Of a stretch of DNA of 64,000 nucleotides, positions 34,563 to 44,448 are shown in pieces. Position 1 is the stretch's first letter; the number at the start of each line of letters is the position of its first letter. The position numbers were made by a program, and so were the translations under genes. The notes under the pieces were generated by a model. It did not search any database, was not told the DNA's origin, and saw only the letters and a program-made list of their open reading frames with translations. The stretch comes from Roseiflexus sp. RS-1 (GTDB lineage: Bacteria; Chloroflexota; Chloroflexia; Chloroflexales; Roseiflexaceae), in contig NC_009523.1 in NCBI RefSeq assembly GCF_000016665.1, forward strand, positions 2,232,001 to 2,296,000, read 5' to 3'.

Positions 34563-35885
34563 ATGATCCCGACACTGCGCCTCTATCTCATACTCCTCGC
34601 CAGCGCTGTGCTGATCGCCGGAGCAGCGATCACGCCGCTGATGATCTGGATTGCCGTTGCGTACCTGACGGTTGTCGCTGTGCTGGCAAGCGCCGATTTC
34701 CTGCTCACTGACCGTCCGACTGTCCTCGATGTCGAGCGCATTAACGACTCGCGCCTCTCACTGGGCGCCAGTAACCCGGTGACCATCCTCATCGCCAGTC
34801 GCGCCCGTCGTCGGTTGATACTCCAGATCCGTGACGAGCATCCCGATGAAATCCCGGCTGATGTCACAGTTCTGAGCGGAGCAGTCGATCCGTTTGCGCT
34901 GCTTGAAGTGCGCTACCACCTGCGCCCGCTCCGTCGCGGCGACTATATGTTCGGCGACATCAACCTGCGCTATGTCAGCGCCTTTGGCACATTCGTGCAA
35001 CAGGCGCGCTATCCGGCTTCCGCGCCGGTGAAGGTCTATCCGAATGTGCTGGATATTCGCAAATACGACCTGTTCGCACGCAAAGGGTTACTGCTCGAAA
35101 TGGGGTTACGTCCGGCGCGCATCTTTGGGCAAGGGGTCGAGTTCGAACGGCTACGCGAATACCGTCCCGACGACGAGTTTCGTCGTATCAACTGGAAAGC
35201 GACCGCCCGACGGGGCAAGCCCATCGCTGCCGAGTATGAGACCGAACGCAGCCAGTACGTTGTCAGCGTGATCGATACAGGTCGCCTCATGCGCGCGCCG
35301 GCGGATGGTAGTGCGGGAGGACTTGCCCGGCTCGATTACGCCATCAACGCCACGTTGCTGCTCTCCTACGTGGTCACCCTCAAGGGGGATCATGCCGGTC
35401 TCTTGACCTTTGCCGATGATGTTCGCACTTATCTGGCGCCGAAGCGCGGCAAGAGCCAGTTCTATCGCATGCTCGAGACGCTGTACAACGTACCGTTCGA
35501 GCCGGTCGAATCCGACTATGCGCGCGCACTCACCTATCTGAGCGCCAGGCATAAACGCCGTTCGTTGATCATCGTCTTCACCGATCTCGTCACGCTCGAC
35601 GCCGCACGCGATCTGATCGCGCACATGGCGCGTCTGGCGCGGCGTCATCTGCCGTTGTGCGTCGTTCTGTCCGACCCGAATATCACCCGGCTTGCCGGGC
35701 GCGCGCCAACCGAAGCGACCGATGTTTACCGGCGTGGTGTGGCTGAAATGCTTCTGGCAGAACGACGGGTTGTGCTCGAAACCCTGCACCGCAATGGCGT
35801 CCTGACCCTTGACGTTCCCGCCGATCGTCTGAGCGTGGCGGTTATCGAAAAATATCTGGAACTTAAGGGGCGGGGGATGATCTAA
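34563..35885 (+). CDS. DUF58-domain protein
   Basis: 440 aa: two N-terminal membrane helices (residues ~6-40), then a beta-rich region and the DUF58 signature FERLREYRPDDEFRRINWKATAR, followed by a VWA-like fold (VVSVIDTGRLM ... SLIIVFTDLV). DUF58 proteins are habitual partners of MoxR ATPases. The start has only a weak ribosome-binding site; it may depend on cluster transcription through the repeats. Confidence 0.88.
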   Translation: MIPTLRLYLILLASAVLIAGAAITPLMIWIAVAYLTVVAVLASADFLLTDRPTVLDVERINDSRLSLGASNPVTILIASRARRRLILQIRDEHPDEIPADVTVLSGAVDPFALLEVRYHLRPLRRGDYMFGDINLRYVSAFGTFVQQARYPASAPVKVYPNVLDIRKYDLFARKGLLLEMGLRPARIFGQGVEFERLREYRPDDEFRRINWKATARRGKPIAAEYETERSQYVVSVIDTGRLMRAPADGSAGGLARLDYAINATLLLSYVVTLKGDHAGLLTFADDVRTYLAPKRGKSQFYRMLETLYNVPFEPVESDYARALTYLSARHKRRSLIIVFTDLVTLDAARDLIAHMARLARRHLPLCVVLSDPNITRLAGRAPTEATDVYRRGVAEMLLAERRVVLETLHRNGVLTLDVPADRLSVAVIEKYLELKGRGMI

Positions 35886-36054
35886 ATTGTTCACGATATG
35901 ACTTCGCTGCACAAACGCACCACTGAGACGTCGAGCGCACAGAGAGATCCAAAAGCCAACCATGTTTATGGATGGCGAAGCATGCGTTGCGTGTGCGTGA
36001 CGCGCTATGGAATCTGCCTCAGCGAACGCTGCGCCGCTGCGGTGACATACCTTC

Positions 36055-36081
36055 TTGCAGTGGACTCAGATATGGTACAAT
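36055..36081 (+). promoter_or_regulatory. Possible leaderless-type promoter
   Basis: TTGCAG (36055-36060), short 15-base spacer, TACAAT (36076-36081). GTG 36089 follows after 7 bases, close to the expected transcription start. Confidence 0.4.
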
Positions 36082-36088
36082 CCCTGCC

Positions 36089-36880
36089 GTGATCGTCCGA
36101 AACCACATCAACCGGATCCTTGCCGATGTCGGAGCTGCCATTCCGCCGGATGGCAAGCATGACTACTTCCGATTGCACCGCGATCGTTTTGCAATGATCC
36201 TCGCCGCGCTACCGACGGATGCTGGCAATCGCGCGCTCGAAATCGGCGTCAATCCGGGTCTTTTCACACAGGCGCTCGTTCGCGCCGGGTATCGGGTCAG
36301 CGGCACCGACCTGTTTCCGGAACATCGTGCATCATTGTGGCGCGACCTGGGGGTTGACGTGCGGCGCTGGAATATTGATACTGAACCGCCGCCATACCCG
36401 CCTGCATCATTCGATCTCATTATCTTCTCGGAAGTCATTGAGCATCTTGTGAATCCGCCGCTGGATGCGCTGGCGGCAATGCGAGAACTGCTTGTTCCAG
36501 GAGGATACCTCCTGGTTTCGACACCGAACCAGTTCTATCTGAAAAGCCGGTTGCGTGTGCTGGCAGACATTCTGCTGCTGCGTCCCTTCGAGCATGATGA
36601 TGAATTCCGCCGTTGGGCGAGTCTCAAGGCAGAAGCGCGCTACTACACCCACAGTCGATTGTACAGTATGGATCAGCTCTGCTGGATGCTGGATCAGGCA
36701 GGTTTCATCGTCAAGAGACGCATATACGGCGATCCATGGGAGCGTGTCGGTCTGGAATGGCAGCGTCTGTTGCGCCACCCCCATCGCTGGCTGGTCAAGG
36801 CATTGCTCTGGAGCGCAACACGCGCGATTCCGCCAGCGCGATCAATGCTGCTGGTCGTCGCGCAGCGTCCGACAGGGTGA
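36089..36880 (+). CDS. Class I SAM-dependent methyltransferase
   Basis: 263 aa from GTG 36089. SAM motif I is ALEIGVNPGLFTQAL, motif II region VSGTDLFPEH, and the post-I FDLIIFSEVIEHLVNP is typical of methyltransferases such as the type-11/23 groups. The frame is open to 35972, but a -10 box at 36076-36081 favours the GTG, giving a nearly leaderless mRNA. It precedes a large membrane protein by 9 bases, so it may modify a cell-surface glycan or lipid. Confidence 0.82.
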   Translation: MIVRNHINRILADVGAAIPPDGKHDYFRLHRDRFAMILAALPTDAGNRALEIGVNPGLFTQALVRAGYRVSGTDLFPEHRASLWRDLGVDVRRWNIDTEPPPYPPASFDLIIFSEVIEHLVNPPLDALAAMRELLVPGGYLLVSTPNQFYLKSRLRVLADILLLRPFEHDDEFRRWASLKAEARYYTHSRLYSMDQLCWMLDQAGFIVKRRIYGDPWERVGLEWQRLLRHPHRWLVKALLWSATRAIPPARSMLLVVAQRPTG

Positions 36881-36889
36881 AGGCGCGAT

Positions 36890-39028
36890 ATGTGGCAATT
36901 TCTCAAAAAGAGCGCATATATTCTACCGCTGTCTGGCTATCTTGCACTCAGCCTGATCGTCATGGCGCCGGTGCTGCCGGTATTCACCACTGCCCTTCCG
37001 GGCGGTCCGATTGCCGACGTCGATGGATGGCAAAATGTCTGGAATCTGTGGTGGGTGCACCGCGCAGTGACGACCGCCACGAATCCGTTCTTCACGCCGT
37101 TGCTGTTCTATCCGCAGGGTGTCGATCTGACGCTGCAAACATTGAACATCAGCAATGGCATCCTTTTTCTCCCGATCACGGCGCTTGCCGGTCCCATTGC
37201 TGCATACAATGCCGCCGTCATAACCGCGCTGACTCTGTCGGGGATTGGCGGGTACGCCCTGGCGTTGCGGGTCAGCGGCGACCGCCTGGCGGCATTTGTT
37301 GGCGGCGCCGTGTTTACCTTCTCGCCGTTTCACCTGACCAAAGTGTGGGACGGGCAACTGGAGCTTATCGCCCTGCAATGGGTCGCACTGTATGCGTTCT
37401 TCCTGCTGCGCGCTGTGGAGGAGGCGCAGCGACGCGACGCGCTGATCGCCGGGGTCTTTCTGGCGCTGATCGGGTACACCAGCTGGTACTACCTGTTCTT
37501 CTTTAGCGTCTATAGTGTGCTTTTCGCGGCGATCTGGCTGGCGCGAGTGCAACCCTGGCAGCGATGGGGTATGATGCGTCAGTTCGTAACTGTAGCAGCG
37601 TGTGGGCTATTGTTCCTGGCGCCGCTGCTTATAGCGGCGCCACGAGCAGCACAGGCAATGCTGGTGATCAGCAGTCCGTGGTTCGATCCCGCTCATCCGC
37701 TCGATAAGATACTCACGCGCTCCGCCAATGTGTATGATCTTGCTCTTCCCAATGGTCTGCATCCACTCTGGGGAAGCGCAGTGGAGATGCTGGTGCGCAC
37801 CTGGCACCCGTATATTGGCGCGTGGAATATTGCACCGGGGTATGTTGCGCTGGCGTTGTCCATCGTCGCATTGATCATGAATCGCCGTGAAGCGTGGTGT
37901 TGGGCAGTCATCGGATTGATAGCGATCGTGCTCTCGTTAGGTCCGATTGTCCAGATCGGCGTGATGCGAACGTCGATACCGCTGCCGTATCAGATGATTC
38001 TGGCGATCCCGGGGCTGGAACTCGCGCGACGTCCCAGCCATTTCATTGTTATCACCACGCTGATGCTGGCGCCGCTGGCGGCGCTTGGTCTCCGGGAGTT
38101 GCGGAGGCGAGTGCCGCCGCGACAGGGGTATGCGATTATCGGCATATGCGCAGCGTTGATCGCGGTTGAATTCGCCCCGCCGCGCTGGTCGCTGCATCCA
38201 TTCCGGGTGCATCCGTACTATGAGCGCATTGCCGGGCAACCCGGCGCTGTGATGGAACTGCCGCCGCCATTTGAAGAAAGTGAGCCGCTTATGGCGCAGA
38301 TTATCCATGGTCAGCCGTTGATAGGCGGATTTGTGTCGCGTATTCCGCTGTATCCGTTTGTCGAGCAGGCGCCAGGTGTGCGGCAGTTGTGGCGGATGCG
38401 TCCAGATACGACCCGATTGTTTGTCAACCCCGCAGACGATCGCCTGCTGGAACTGAATGCTTACGGGATTCGTCACATTATTGTCCACTGGGGTCGAATT
38501 CCTGTTGAACGCCATACAGAAGTGAGAGAATCGCTGCACCAGGTTCTCGGATCATTGTCACCGATCTATGTCGATCAAGACCTGAGCGCATATGTTGTTC
38601 CATATCGTGAAGCACAGCCGTTTGTCTATCCTGCTTTCGGCAAAGGCTGGCATCCCGAAGAGTACGATGGTGATCATCGATGGCGCTGGATGGGCGAAGA
38701 AGGAGAGATTGTGCTGGTCAACACCAGTCAGGAGGACATACCGGCACACATCCTCCTTTACCTGCAATCCTATCGGGCGCCGCGTCACGCAACCGTGATG
38801 TTCGATCAGCAATCGGCAGGTTCGCTCCTGGTTTTGCCGAAAGCGTCAGGCATAGCGCTGCGTTTGCTCATACCGCCCGGTGAACATCGTCTTGTTCTGC
38901 GTGCATCCGTTGATGTGGATCCAAACGTGCCAGATCGCAGCGTGAGTATTGCGGTTTTCGATGCACGTCTGTTTACATCTGCCGAGGTGGAACGCATCCA
39001 GCGGTCACTTCTCCCAATCGTGCCCTGA
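36890..39028 (+). CDS. Large polytopic membrane protein, GT-C-like
   Basis: 712 aa: about eleven transmembrane helices in residues 10-420 and an exported ~270-residue C-terminal part. The first outside loop has acidic motifs (PIADVDGWQNVWNLWW) at the place used by GT-C glycosyltransferases. YfhO- or DUF6541-like relatives are possible. No donor or acceptor can be named. Likely co-transcribed with the preceding methyltransferase. Confidence 0.7.
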   Translation: MWQFLKKSAYILPLSGYLALSLIVMAPVLPVFTTALPGGPIADVDGWQNVWNLWWVHRAVTTATNPFFTPLLFYPQGVDLTLQTLNISNGILFLPITALAGPIAAYNAAVITALTLSGIGGYALALRVSGDRLAAFVGGAVFTFSPFHLTKVWDGQLELIALQWVALYAFFLLRAVEEAQRRDALIAGVFLALIGYTSWYYLFFFSVYSVLFAAIWLARVQPWQRWGMMRQFVTVAACGLLFLAPLLIAAPRAAQAMLVISSPWFDPAHPLDKILTRSANVYDLALPNGLHPLWGSAVEMLVRTWHPYIGAWNIAPGYVALALSIVALIMNRREAWCWAVIGLIAIVLSLGPIVQIGVMRTSIPLPYQMILAIPGLELARRPSHFIVITTLMLAPLAALGLRELRRRVPPRQGYAIIGICAALIAVEFAPPRWSLHPFRVHPYYERIAGQPGAVMELPPPFEESEPLMAQIIHGQPLIGGFVSRIPLYPFVEQAPGVRQLWRMRPDTTRLFVNPADDRLLELNAYGIRHIIVHWGRIPVERHTEVRESLHQVLGSLSPIYVDQDLSAYVVPYREAQPFVYPAFGKGWHPEEYDGDHRWRWMGEEGEIVLVNTSQEDIPAHILLYLQSYRAPRHATVMFDQQSAGSLLVLPKASGIALRLLIPPGEHRLVLRASVDVDPNVPDRSVSIAVFDARLFTSAEVERIQRSLLPIVP

Positions 39029-39077
39029 CGTGCGATGAGTCTCAACCTGATATGTTTCTGAAAAAAGCGTCTGCTGT

Positions 39078-39106
39078 TTGCCAGGAAGAAACGAATACGA
39101 TACAAT
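39078..39106 (+). promoter_or_regulatory. Promoter upstream of the secreted-protein genes
   Basis: TTGCCA (39078-39083), 17-base spacer, TACAAT (39101-39106). It would give a leader of about 250 bases before the 17-codon frame at 39362. The rest of the 39029-39361 gap shows no gene. Confidence 0.6.
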
Positions 39107-39361
39107 GGCATGCTGGCGAGAGCAATAATGATCAAATGTTCAAACATTTTTTATCGTCCGGTCTGGAGCTGTTTCTTATCATCAGGTTTACCTGACCACA
39201 CGATGTCCGCTTGCGCTTGAGAGTTGCTCTAATGTGGCACGTTCGTCGTGCGTTTTTACGTCATAAGAAGCAACGATGTGATGCATATGCTGCATCGATT
39301 GCATTGCTGGCACAATGACTCACCTTCCAATGCGAACCCGGCAACGAGTGAAAGGAGGAGC

Positions 39362-39415
39362 GTGAAGCGCTTCGTACCTGGGATGCAGGCGGAGCGATTC
39401 ACCAGACAGGTATGA
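39362..39415 (+). CDS. 17-codon leader frame coupled to the next gene
   Basis: GTG 39362 stands 4-5 bases behind AAAGGAGGAG, one of the best ribosome-binding sites in the window, and encodes VKRFVPGMQAERFTRQV. Its TGA overlaps the ATG of the secreted protein gene (ATGA), which lacks its own clear site. This looks like translational coupling through a short leader. The alternative is that the Shine-Dalgarno serves a longer, frameshifted start of the main gene. Confidence 0.5.
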   Translation: MKRFVPGMQAERFTRQV

Positions 39416-40200
39416 AATCACAACGCATTTCTTTGTTCCTCGCAGGCGCGTTGGCGTGCGCGTTTGTCATCTTCCTGGTCATGAGTGCGCCAGGGACGCG
39501 CAGTCGCGCCGAAGAACAGGCGCCGATCTTCTTCGACCCGCCGCCAACGCCAATGCCGACGGTTGCACCCCTGCCAGCGCCGTCTGGTCTTGCAGGAACG
39601 CAGGAGAGCGGCGCTCTGCTCTTCGCCGATTCGTTCGAGACGCCGTATGGCGACGGAACCCAAACCGGTCCGGCATGGGACATCGTCGATGTCGGGGTTG
39701 TTCTGCCGGAAGATCGCGCTGCCTGGGTCGTCCGCGATGGACGGTTGGTTCAAAACGGCACCGCGGGTCCGACAGGCGATCCGCGCCCGAACGAGACGCT
39801 GGCGCTCGTTGGATCACCGGACTGGACGGATTACACGGTCAGCGCATGGTTTTACGATCGGTTCAATGCAGCGGCGGGATTGGTTGCGCGTCGGCAGGGA
39901 AACAGTTTCTACCGTTTCATGATCATCGCGAATGACTACCCCGTCGCTTCGCACATGATCCTGGAGCGCGTGGTCGATGGTCAGGCGACCGTCCTGGCGA
40001 CGCGTGAGGCGCCAGGGTATGATCGATGGCGCTGGCACCGTATCAGCCTCACCGTGAATGGCGCCCACATCCGTGCTGCGCTTGACGGCGTTCCGATGCT
40101 GGAAGCCAGCGACTCGACTCTCACGAGCGGTCAGGCCGGGCTTTTCACCTATGCGCTTGGCGGACTGCTCTTCGATGATGTTCGCGTGACCACGCCGTAG
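39412..40200 (+). CDS. Secreted LamG/DUF1080-like beta-sandwich protein
   Basis: 262 aa: signal peptide or anchor (SLFLAGALACAFVIFLVMSA), a Pro-rich linker (PPPTPMPTVAPLPAPSG) and a concanavalin-like fold (FADSFET..., TDYTVSAWFYDRFNAAAGLVARRQGNSFYRFMI ... WHRISLTVNGAHIRAALDGVPMLEA ... GQAGLFTYALGGLLFDDVRV), the pattern of DUF1080/LamG carbohydrate-binding domains. No clear hydrolase residues. Followed 28 bases later by a second large secreted protein. Confidence 0.75.
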   Translation: MKSQRISLFLAGALACAFVIFLVMSAPGTRSRAEEQAPIFFDPPPTPMPTVAPLPAPSGLAGTQESGALLFADSFETPYGDGTQTGPAWDIVDVGVVLPEDRAAWVVRDGRLVQNGTAGPTGDPRPNETLALVGSPDWTDYTVSAWFYDRFNAAAGLVARRQGNSFYRFMIIANDYPVASHMILERVVDGQATVLATREAPGYDRWRWHRISLTVNGAHIRAALDGVPMLEASDSTLTSGQAGLFTYALGGLLFDDVRVTTP

Positions 40201-40228
40201 CGCATCCACGACAATGGAGGTTTCTGGC

Positions 40229-42721
40229 ATGCTGCGCATTCTCAATTTTTTCCTGATCGGTCTCTTGCTGACGTCCATGACCGTGACGTCCTCCGCGCCG
40301 CCGGTGCGTGCGCAATCAGTTAATCCTGTCCTGGTTGGAACTGCCGATCTTCCACGGAGTCGGCACACCAAATATGGTGAACTTGCCGCGTCGTGGAATA
40401 CCAATACCGTGCACGCTATTGCGGTGAACGGTGATAATCGCAAGAACGATACGTTCTACTGGCGAAAGTCTGACTCGTCGCTCACGTTCCCCGAACCGGT
40501 CGATCTTGGCGATGCTGGCGGGCAGACCGACTATACCGGCGCCGATGTCGCAACCGCCTGGCATAATCAGAATGTGGTGGTTGCGGTCTGGCTCGATCAG
40601 GATACGGATCGGATTTACTTTCGAAGGAGTGATGATGGCGGTCAGACGTGGGGCGGCACGCGCGTCGTCCATCAGGGCGGCGGCTTTCCGGTGACGCCGA
40701 AAGTTGGCATTCGTTCCTTCCCCGGCGGCGGACTTGGCGAGGTGGTCATCACGTGGCGCGATCCCGAGTCCTTCTTCTATACGATCTGCAATGCCCAGGG
40801 TGAGGGATGTATCGGACGTCAGTACCTTGACGGCGACAATCGGGCGAAAGCGTATGGTCAGGCAGCGATATCAGTCGGACCGAACGGCGCCCTGGGTATT
40901 GCATATGTCACCGGCGCCACGGTCTATGCACGCATCTGGGATGCGACGAAGAGCGGAGCGGAGGCGCTGGCGACGCGTGAAACCGTCGCCGCCCAGAATG
41001 GGTCCATCGATCGCTACTTCGACACAACGATGGCAATTGACCGGAACGGCGAAATCTTTGTCGCCTATCGTCGTCTTGATCGCAAACTGGAAACCGGCGG
41101 CGCCGATCAGGGTGACGTGTTCTTCTCACGGCGGACAGGGTTCAACTCCTGGCCGCGTTCACGGATCAGCAATGTGCAGTCCCGTGGCACGGTTGCCGTT
41201 GCGACCGATCCGATCGGCAACCTCCATTTCTTTTGGGTGCGTGCGCGCGACGGCGCCAACGAGTACTTCTATACCAAACGCCTGCCGGACGGCGGGTTTA
41301 CGAACAATTACATCGGCAGCAGTCCGGTCTTCATCGCGAACGGCATGGTGACTGGAACCCTCTCGGACTGGTCCTACGGGCATGGCGCCCTCGAAGCGTT
41401 TGTCCCCGGCGGGCAAATCATGCGGTACTACCTGTTCCGTACTCCGGGCGACAACTGTGTCGCGCAGACGATCACGATTGGCAATGCGATTACCGTCGTG
41501 GATCGGCTCGTTGTGCGTGATTCGTCGGTTGTCGGGACGATAACGCCGTCCACTGGATGTACGCCAGCCGAACAGCGGGTGGTTCTCAATGCTCAGGATG
41601 CAAATGCGCCAGCGGCGCCGTGGAGCGGAACGTACAATGTGCCGATCACGAATCTCGAACAGTGCGTGCAGACGCTCCATGTGCAGTTGCGCGCCAATAA
41701 TCGCGCGCAGTTCGACCCGCAGTGGCGCAGCGTCACCTTTATCGCCGATCCGCAGGCTGCCGATACGCCGGTTGATGCCGCTGTCGAGGTCATGAATCCG
41801 AAGATGTTCGGTCTCATTCCGCCGGTCTTTTCTCCGGTGTCACCAGCAGGTGACATGATGAGTGAAGGAGGAGCGTCGAACGGCGATCCAGGTTACACAC
41901 GGATTCCCCAGATGCACATGCGGATTGCCGACATCGGCGACTGCACCGGTATCATCGAGTATAAAGTGCGGTTCGACAACGACGCTTTGTTCCAGAGCGG
42001 GACGATCACCGGCACGTTCGCCAGCAATCTGCCGTTGCCGCCGCAGGTACAAGACCAGTCGCTCCAGGTCGGCGAGACGCTCTTCAGGATTCAGGTGTTC
42101 GACCGCGCCGGGAACAGTGTGACGCTGCCGCGCCGCATGGTGTACGACCCACCCGGCACGAATGGCGAAGGACGCCCGGTGATGGATCTGAGTCAGACCA
42201 ATCTGACGACTGATACAAATACGCTGACGATCCTGCGCTCGCTGATCATCAATACGATTGTTGTGACCGACAATCTCTATCGTCGGGGCGAATCGGTTCC
42301 GGATCGCGGGTACACGAACAATCAGACGCCGCCGAACTCCAGCGACGCGACCAAACAGTTCTGGGGGCTCTGGATTGCGGTTGAGTATCTCGGGAAAGAG
42401 GCGAATGCAGAAACCCTGCGCCCGCCGCTCCCTGCCGGTGGATTGACGTTCGACAATCTGCGCTGGCAGCCAGTTGAAGTGCCGAATGCTGCGGCTGGCG
42501 CTCGTGTGCGGTTCAACCTGTTCGAGGGCGTGCTGGATCGGACGGCGTCATCGCCAACGAATGGTTTCGGACCAGACCTGACGAAGGATGGAACCTATCG
42601 GGTGTATGTCAAGGCGCTCGATGGCGCCGGCAATGCCAGCACTGCGACCTATAGCACGACTCTGCGCCTCGATCCGGGGTATGAGGTGGTGACGATTCGG
42701 CTGCCGATCATCAGAAGATAA
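40229..42721 (+). CDS. Large secreted BNR/sialidase-like repeat protein
   Basis: 830 aa from ATG 40229, which follows ATGGAGG. N-terminal signal peptide (ILNFFLIGLLLTSMTVTSSAPPVRAQS). Residues ~30-400 look like a beta-propeller with one clear Asp-box (SDDGGQTW). The C-terminal half has Ig-like features (VEYLGKEANAETL; AGNASTATYSTTLRLDPG) and ends without anchor. Sialidase catalytic residues are not evident, so binding rather than hydrolysis is possible. A strong hairpin ends the unit at 42732-42767. Confidence 0.7.
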   Translation: MLRILNFFLIGLLLTSMTVTSSAPPVRAQSVNPVLVGTADLPRSRHTKYGELAASWNTNTVHAIAVNGDNRKNDTFYWRKSDSSLTFPEPVDLGDAGGQTDYTGADVATAWHNQNVVVAVWLDQDTDRIYFRRSDDGGQTWGGTRVVHQGGGFPVTPKVGIRSFPGGGLGEVVITWRDPESFFYTICNAQGEGCIGRQYLDGDNRAKAYGQAAISVGPNGALGIAYVTGATVYARIWDATKSGAEALATRETVAAQNGSIDRYFDTTMAIDRNGEIFVAYRRLDRKLETGGADQGDVFFSRRTGFNSWPRSRISNVQSRGTVAVATDPIGNLHFFWVRARDGANEYFYTKRLPDGGFTNNYIGSSPVFIANGMVTGTLSDWSYGHGALEAFVPGGQIMRYYLFRTPGDNCVAQTITIGNAITVVDRLVVRDSSVVGTITPSTGCTPAEQRVVLNAQDANAPAAPWSGTYNVPITNLEQCVQTLHVQLRANNRAQFDPQWRSVTFIADPQAADTPVDAAVEVMNPKMFGLIPPVFSPVSPAGDMMSEGGASNGDPGYTRIPQMHMRIADIGDCTGIIEYKVRFDNDALFQSGTITGTFASNLPLPPQVQDQSLQVGETLFRIQVFDRAGNSVTLPRRMVYDPPGTNGEGRPVMDLSQTNLTTDTNTLTILRSLIINTIVVTDNLYRRGESVPDRGYTNNQTPPNSSDATKQFWGLWIAVEYLGKEANAETLRPPLPAGGLTFDNLRWQPVEVPNAAAGARVRFNLFEGVLDRTASSPTNGFGPDLTKDGTYRVYVKALDGAGNASTATYSTTLRLDPGYEVVTIRLPIIRR

Positions 42722-42731
42722 CGGGAGTTGG

Positions 42732-42767
42732 CCGGAGCGTTGAGGAATCCGCTCCTCAACGCTCCGG
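42732..42767 (+). terminator. 15-bp stem-loop after the secreted protein genes
   Basis: CCGGAGCGTTGAGGA and TCCTCAACGCTCCGG form a perfect 15-bp stem with a 6-base loop. It lacks a U run but sits 10 bases after the stop codon. Confidence 0.6.
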
Positions 42768-42776
42768 GTTGCATGC

Positions 42777-44294
42777 ATGTCAGCGCCTGTCATCTATGCG
42801 CGGTTGGCGGCAGCGCATCTGCGCGGTGATCGCGGTCTGATCGTGATCATGGCGTTGTTTGTGCTGCTGCTGCCTCTGGCGACGCCTCGGGTCTATGCGA
42901 CCGATGAGGTGCAGTACTACGTCTATCTGCGCTCGCTCCGCTTCGATGGCGATCTCGATTTCGCCAACGATTATCAACGCTTCGCTGAACTGAACCCGCG
43001 TTCAGGCATCGAGGGGAGCCTGCTTCAACCCAACCGCATCCGTCCGAAAACCGGTCGGTATGGCAATATCGCTCCGGTTGGCGCTGCGATCATGTGGGCG
43101 CCGTTCTTTTTGCTGGCGGATGCGCTGGTGCGTATTGCCAATGCCTCTGGTATGCGTATTCCAGCGGATGGGTTTTCGGCGCCGTATATCTATGCCGTCT
43201 GTTACGCTTCGGCGCTCTACGGTCTGCTGGGGGTGATCCTCTCGTATCGGCTGGCGCGCCGTTTTGCTTCAGGCTTTGCGGCAACCCTCGCCAGCGTCAC
43301 GATCTGGCTGGCGTCGCCGCTCGTGTTCTATATGTATGTTCAGATGCCCTTTGCGCACGCGACAGGCCTGTTCCTGACGGCGCTGTTCCTGACGATCTGG
43401 TATGAAACGCGGGAATGGGGGCGCGATGACGCACAAGGGCACGCTGAACGCAGCTGGCGGGCATGGCTGGCGTTGGGGTTGATTGGCGGGTTGATGACGA
43501 TCACCCGCGAGCAGTTGGGGTTGTTCCTGCTGGCGCCAGCGATCGAGGCGCTCTGGCGCTACGCGCGCCTGGTGCGACTGCCGCGCGCTGTCGGGCGACT
43601 GGCGGTGCGTCATGCGCTCTTCGTTGGGGCGTTCGTGGTTGCGTTGACGCCGCAACTGATCGTGTACCAGATTCTCAACGGTGAGCCGCGACCGGCGAGC
43701 GAGGTGAGCGGTAAGTTGAACTGGTGCAGCCCGCATTTTCTCGATACCCTGATTGACGTTGATCCTGCGCCCGATTTCTGGTGCCCCGGCGCCAGTGACT
43801 TCACAGCGACCTTTCCGCCGTTCAGTCGTGGGGCGCTGGTCTGGAGTCCGGCGCTGGGGTTGGGGTTGATCGGGCTGGCGCTGCTCTGGCGGCGCGATCG
43901 TCTGCTGACGATGGTGCTGCTGACGGCGTTTCTGGCGCAGACGTGGATTAATGGCGCGTTTGGCACCACGTGGCACCTGACCGGGGCGTTTGGATTTCGT
44001 CGCCTGATCGAGTGTACGCCGATCTTCGTCGTTGGTCTGGCGCTGGTGAATGACTATCTCATCAAACGGATCGGAAGGGTAGGGGTGATCATTCCTGCCA
44101 TTGTGCTGATCGGGTGGAACGCTGGGTTGGTGTTGAATGCGACGGTCTTCAATGCCGAGACGAACCTGCGACGCGGGTTGACCTGGCCCGATGTGTGGCG
44201 CTGGCAGATGGAAGCGCCGCTCCGTGTGGTTGAGAAGGCGGGCGATCTGCTGTTTCGGCGTTGCCGTTTTTTTGAGAACCAGCGGTGTGACTGA
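42777..44294 (+). CDS. Polytopic membrane protein, GT-C-like
   Basis: 505 aa with about ten transmembrane helices. The first loop has an acidic motif (ATDEVQYYVYLRSL) as in GT-C glycosyltransferases and mannosyltransferase-like proteins. A short exported loop near residue 310 contains two Cys (LNWCSPHF, DFWCPGASD) that could form a disulfide, and two more are at the C-terminus. The gene follows the terminator hairpin, so it probably has its own promoter, not seen. Confidence 0.7.
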   Translation: MSAPVIYARLAAAHLRGDRGLIVIMALFVLLLPLATPRVYATDEVQYYVYLRSLRFDGDLDFANDYQRFAELNPRSGIEGSLLQPNRIRPKTGRYGNIAPVGAAIMWAPFFLLADALVRIANASGMRIPADGFSAPYIYAVCYASALYGLLGVILSYRLARRFASGFAATLASVTIWLASPLVFYMYVQMPFAHATGLFLTALFLTIWYETREWGRDDAQGHAERSWRAWLALGLIGGLMTITREQLGLFLLAPAIEALWRYARLVRLPRAVGRLAVRHALFVGAFVVALTPQLIVYQILNGEPRPASEVSGKLNWCSPHFLDTLIDVDPAPDFWCPGASDFTATFPPFSRGALVWSPALGLGLIGLALLWRRDRLLTMVLLTAFLAQTWINGAFGTTWHLTGAFGFRRLIECTPIFVVGLALVNDYLIKRIGRVGVIIPAIVLIGWNAGLVLNATVFNAETNLRRGLTWPDVWRWQMEAPLRVVEKAGDLLFRRCRFFENQRCD

Positions 44295-44448
44295 ACGCGA
44301 ACCTGCGGAAACATGCCGACTTCGCTGCAAAAACGCACCGTAGAGATGCCAGAAGCGCGGAGTTTGCCGTCAATCGCACGCTACGCCTCTGCAATGAAAT
44401 GATCTCTTTGCAGGATACTCACTATTCGCAGACCGGAGACCTGCGAGG

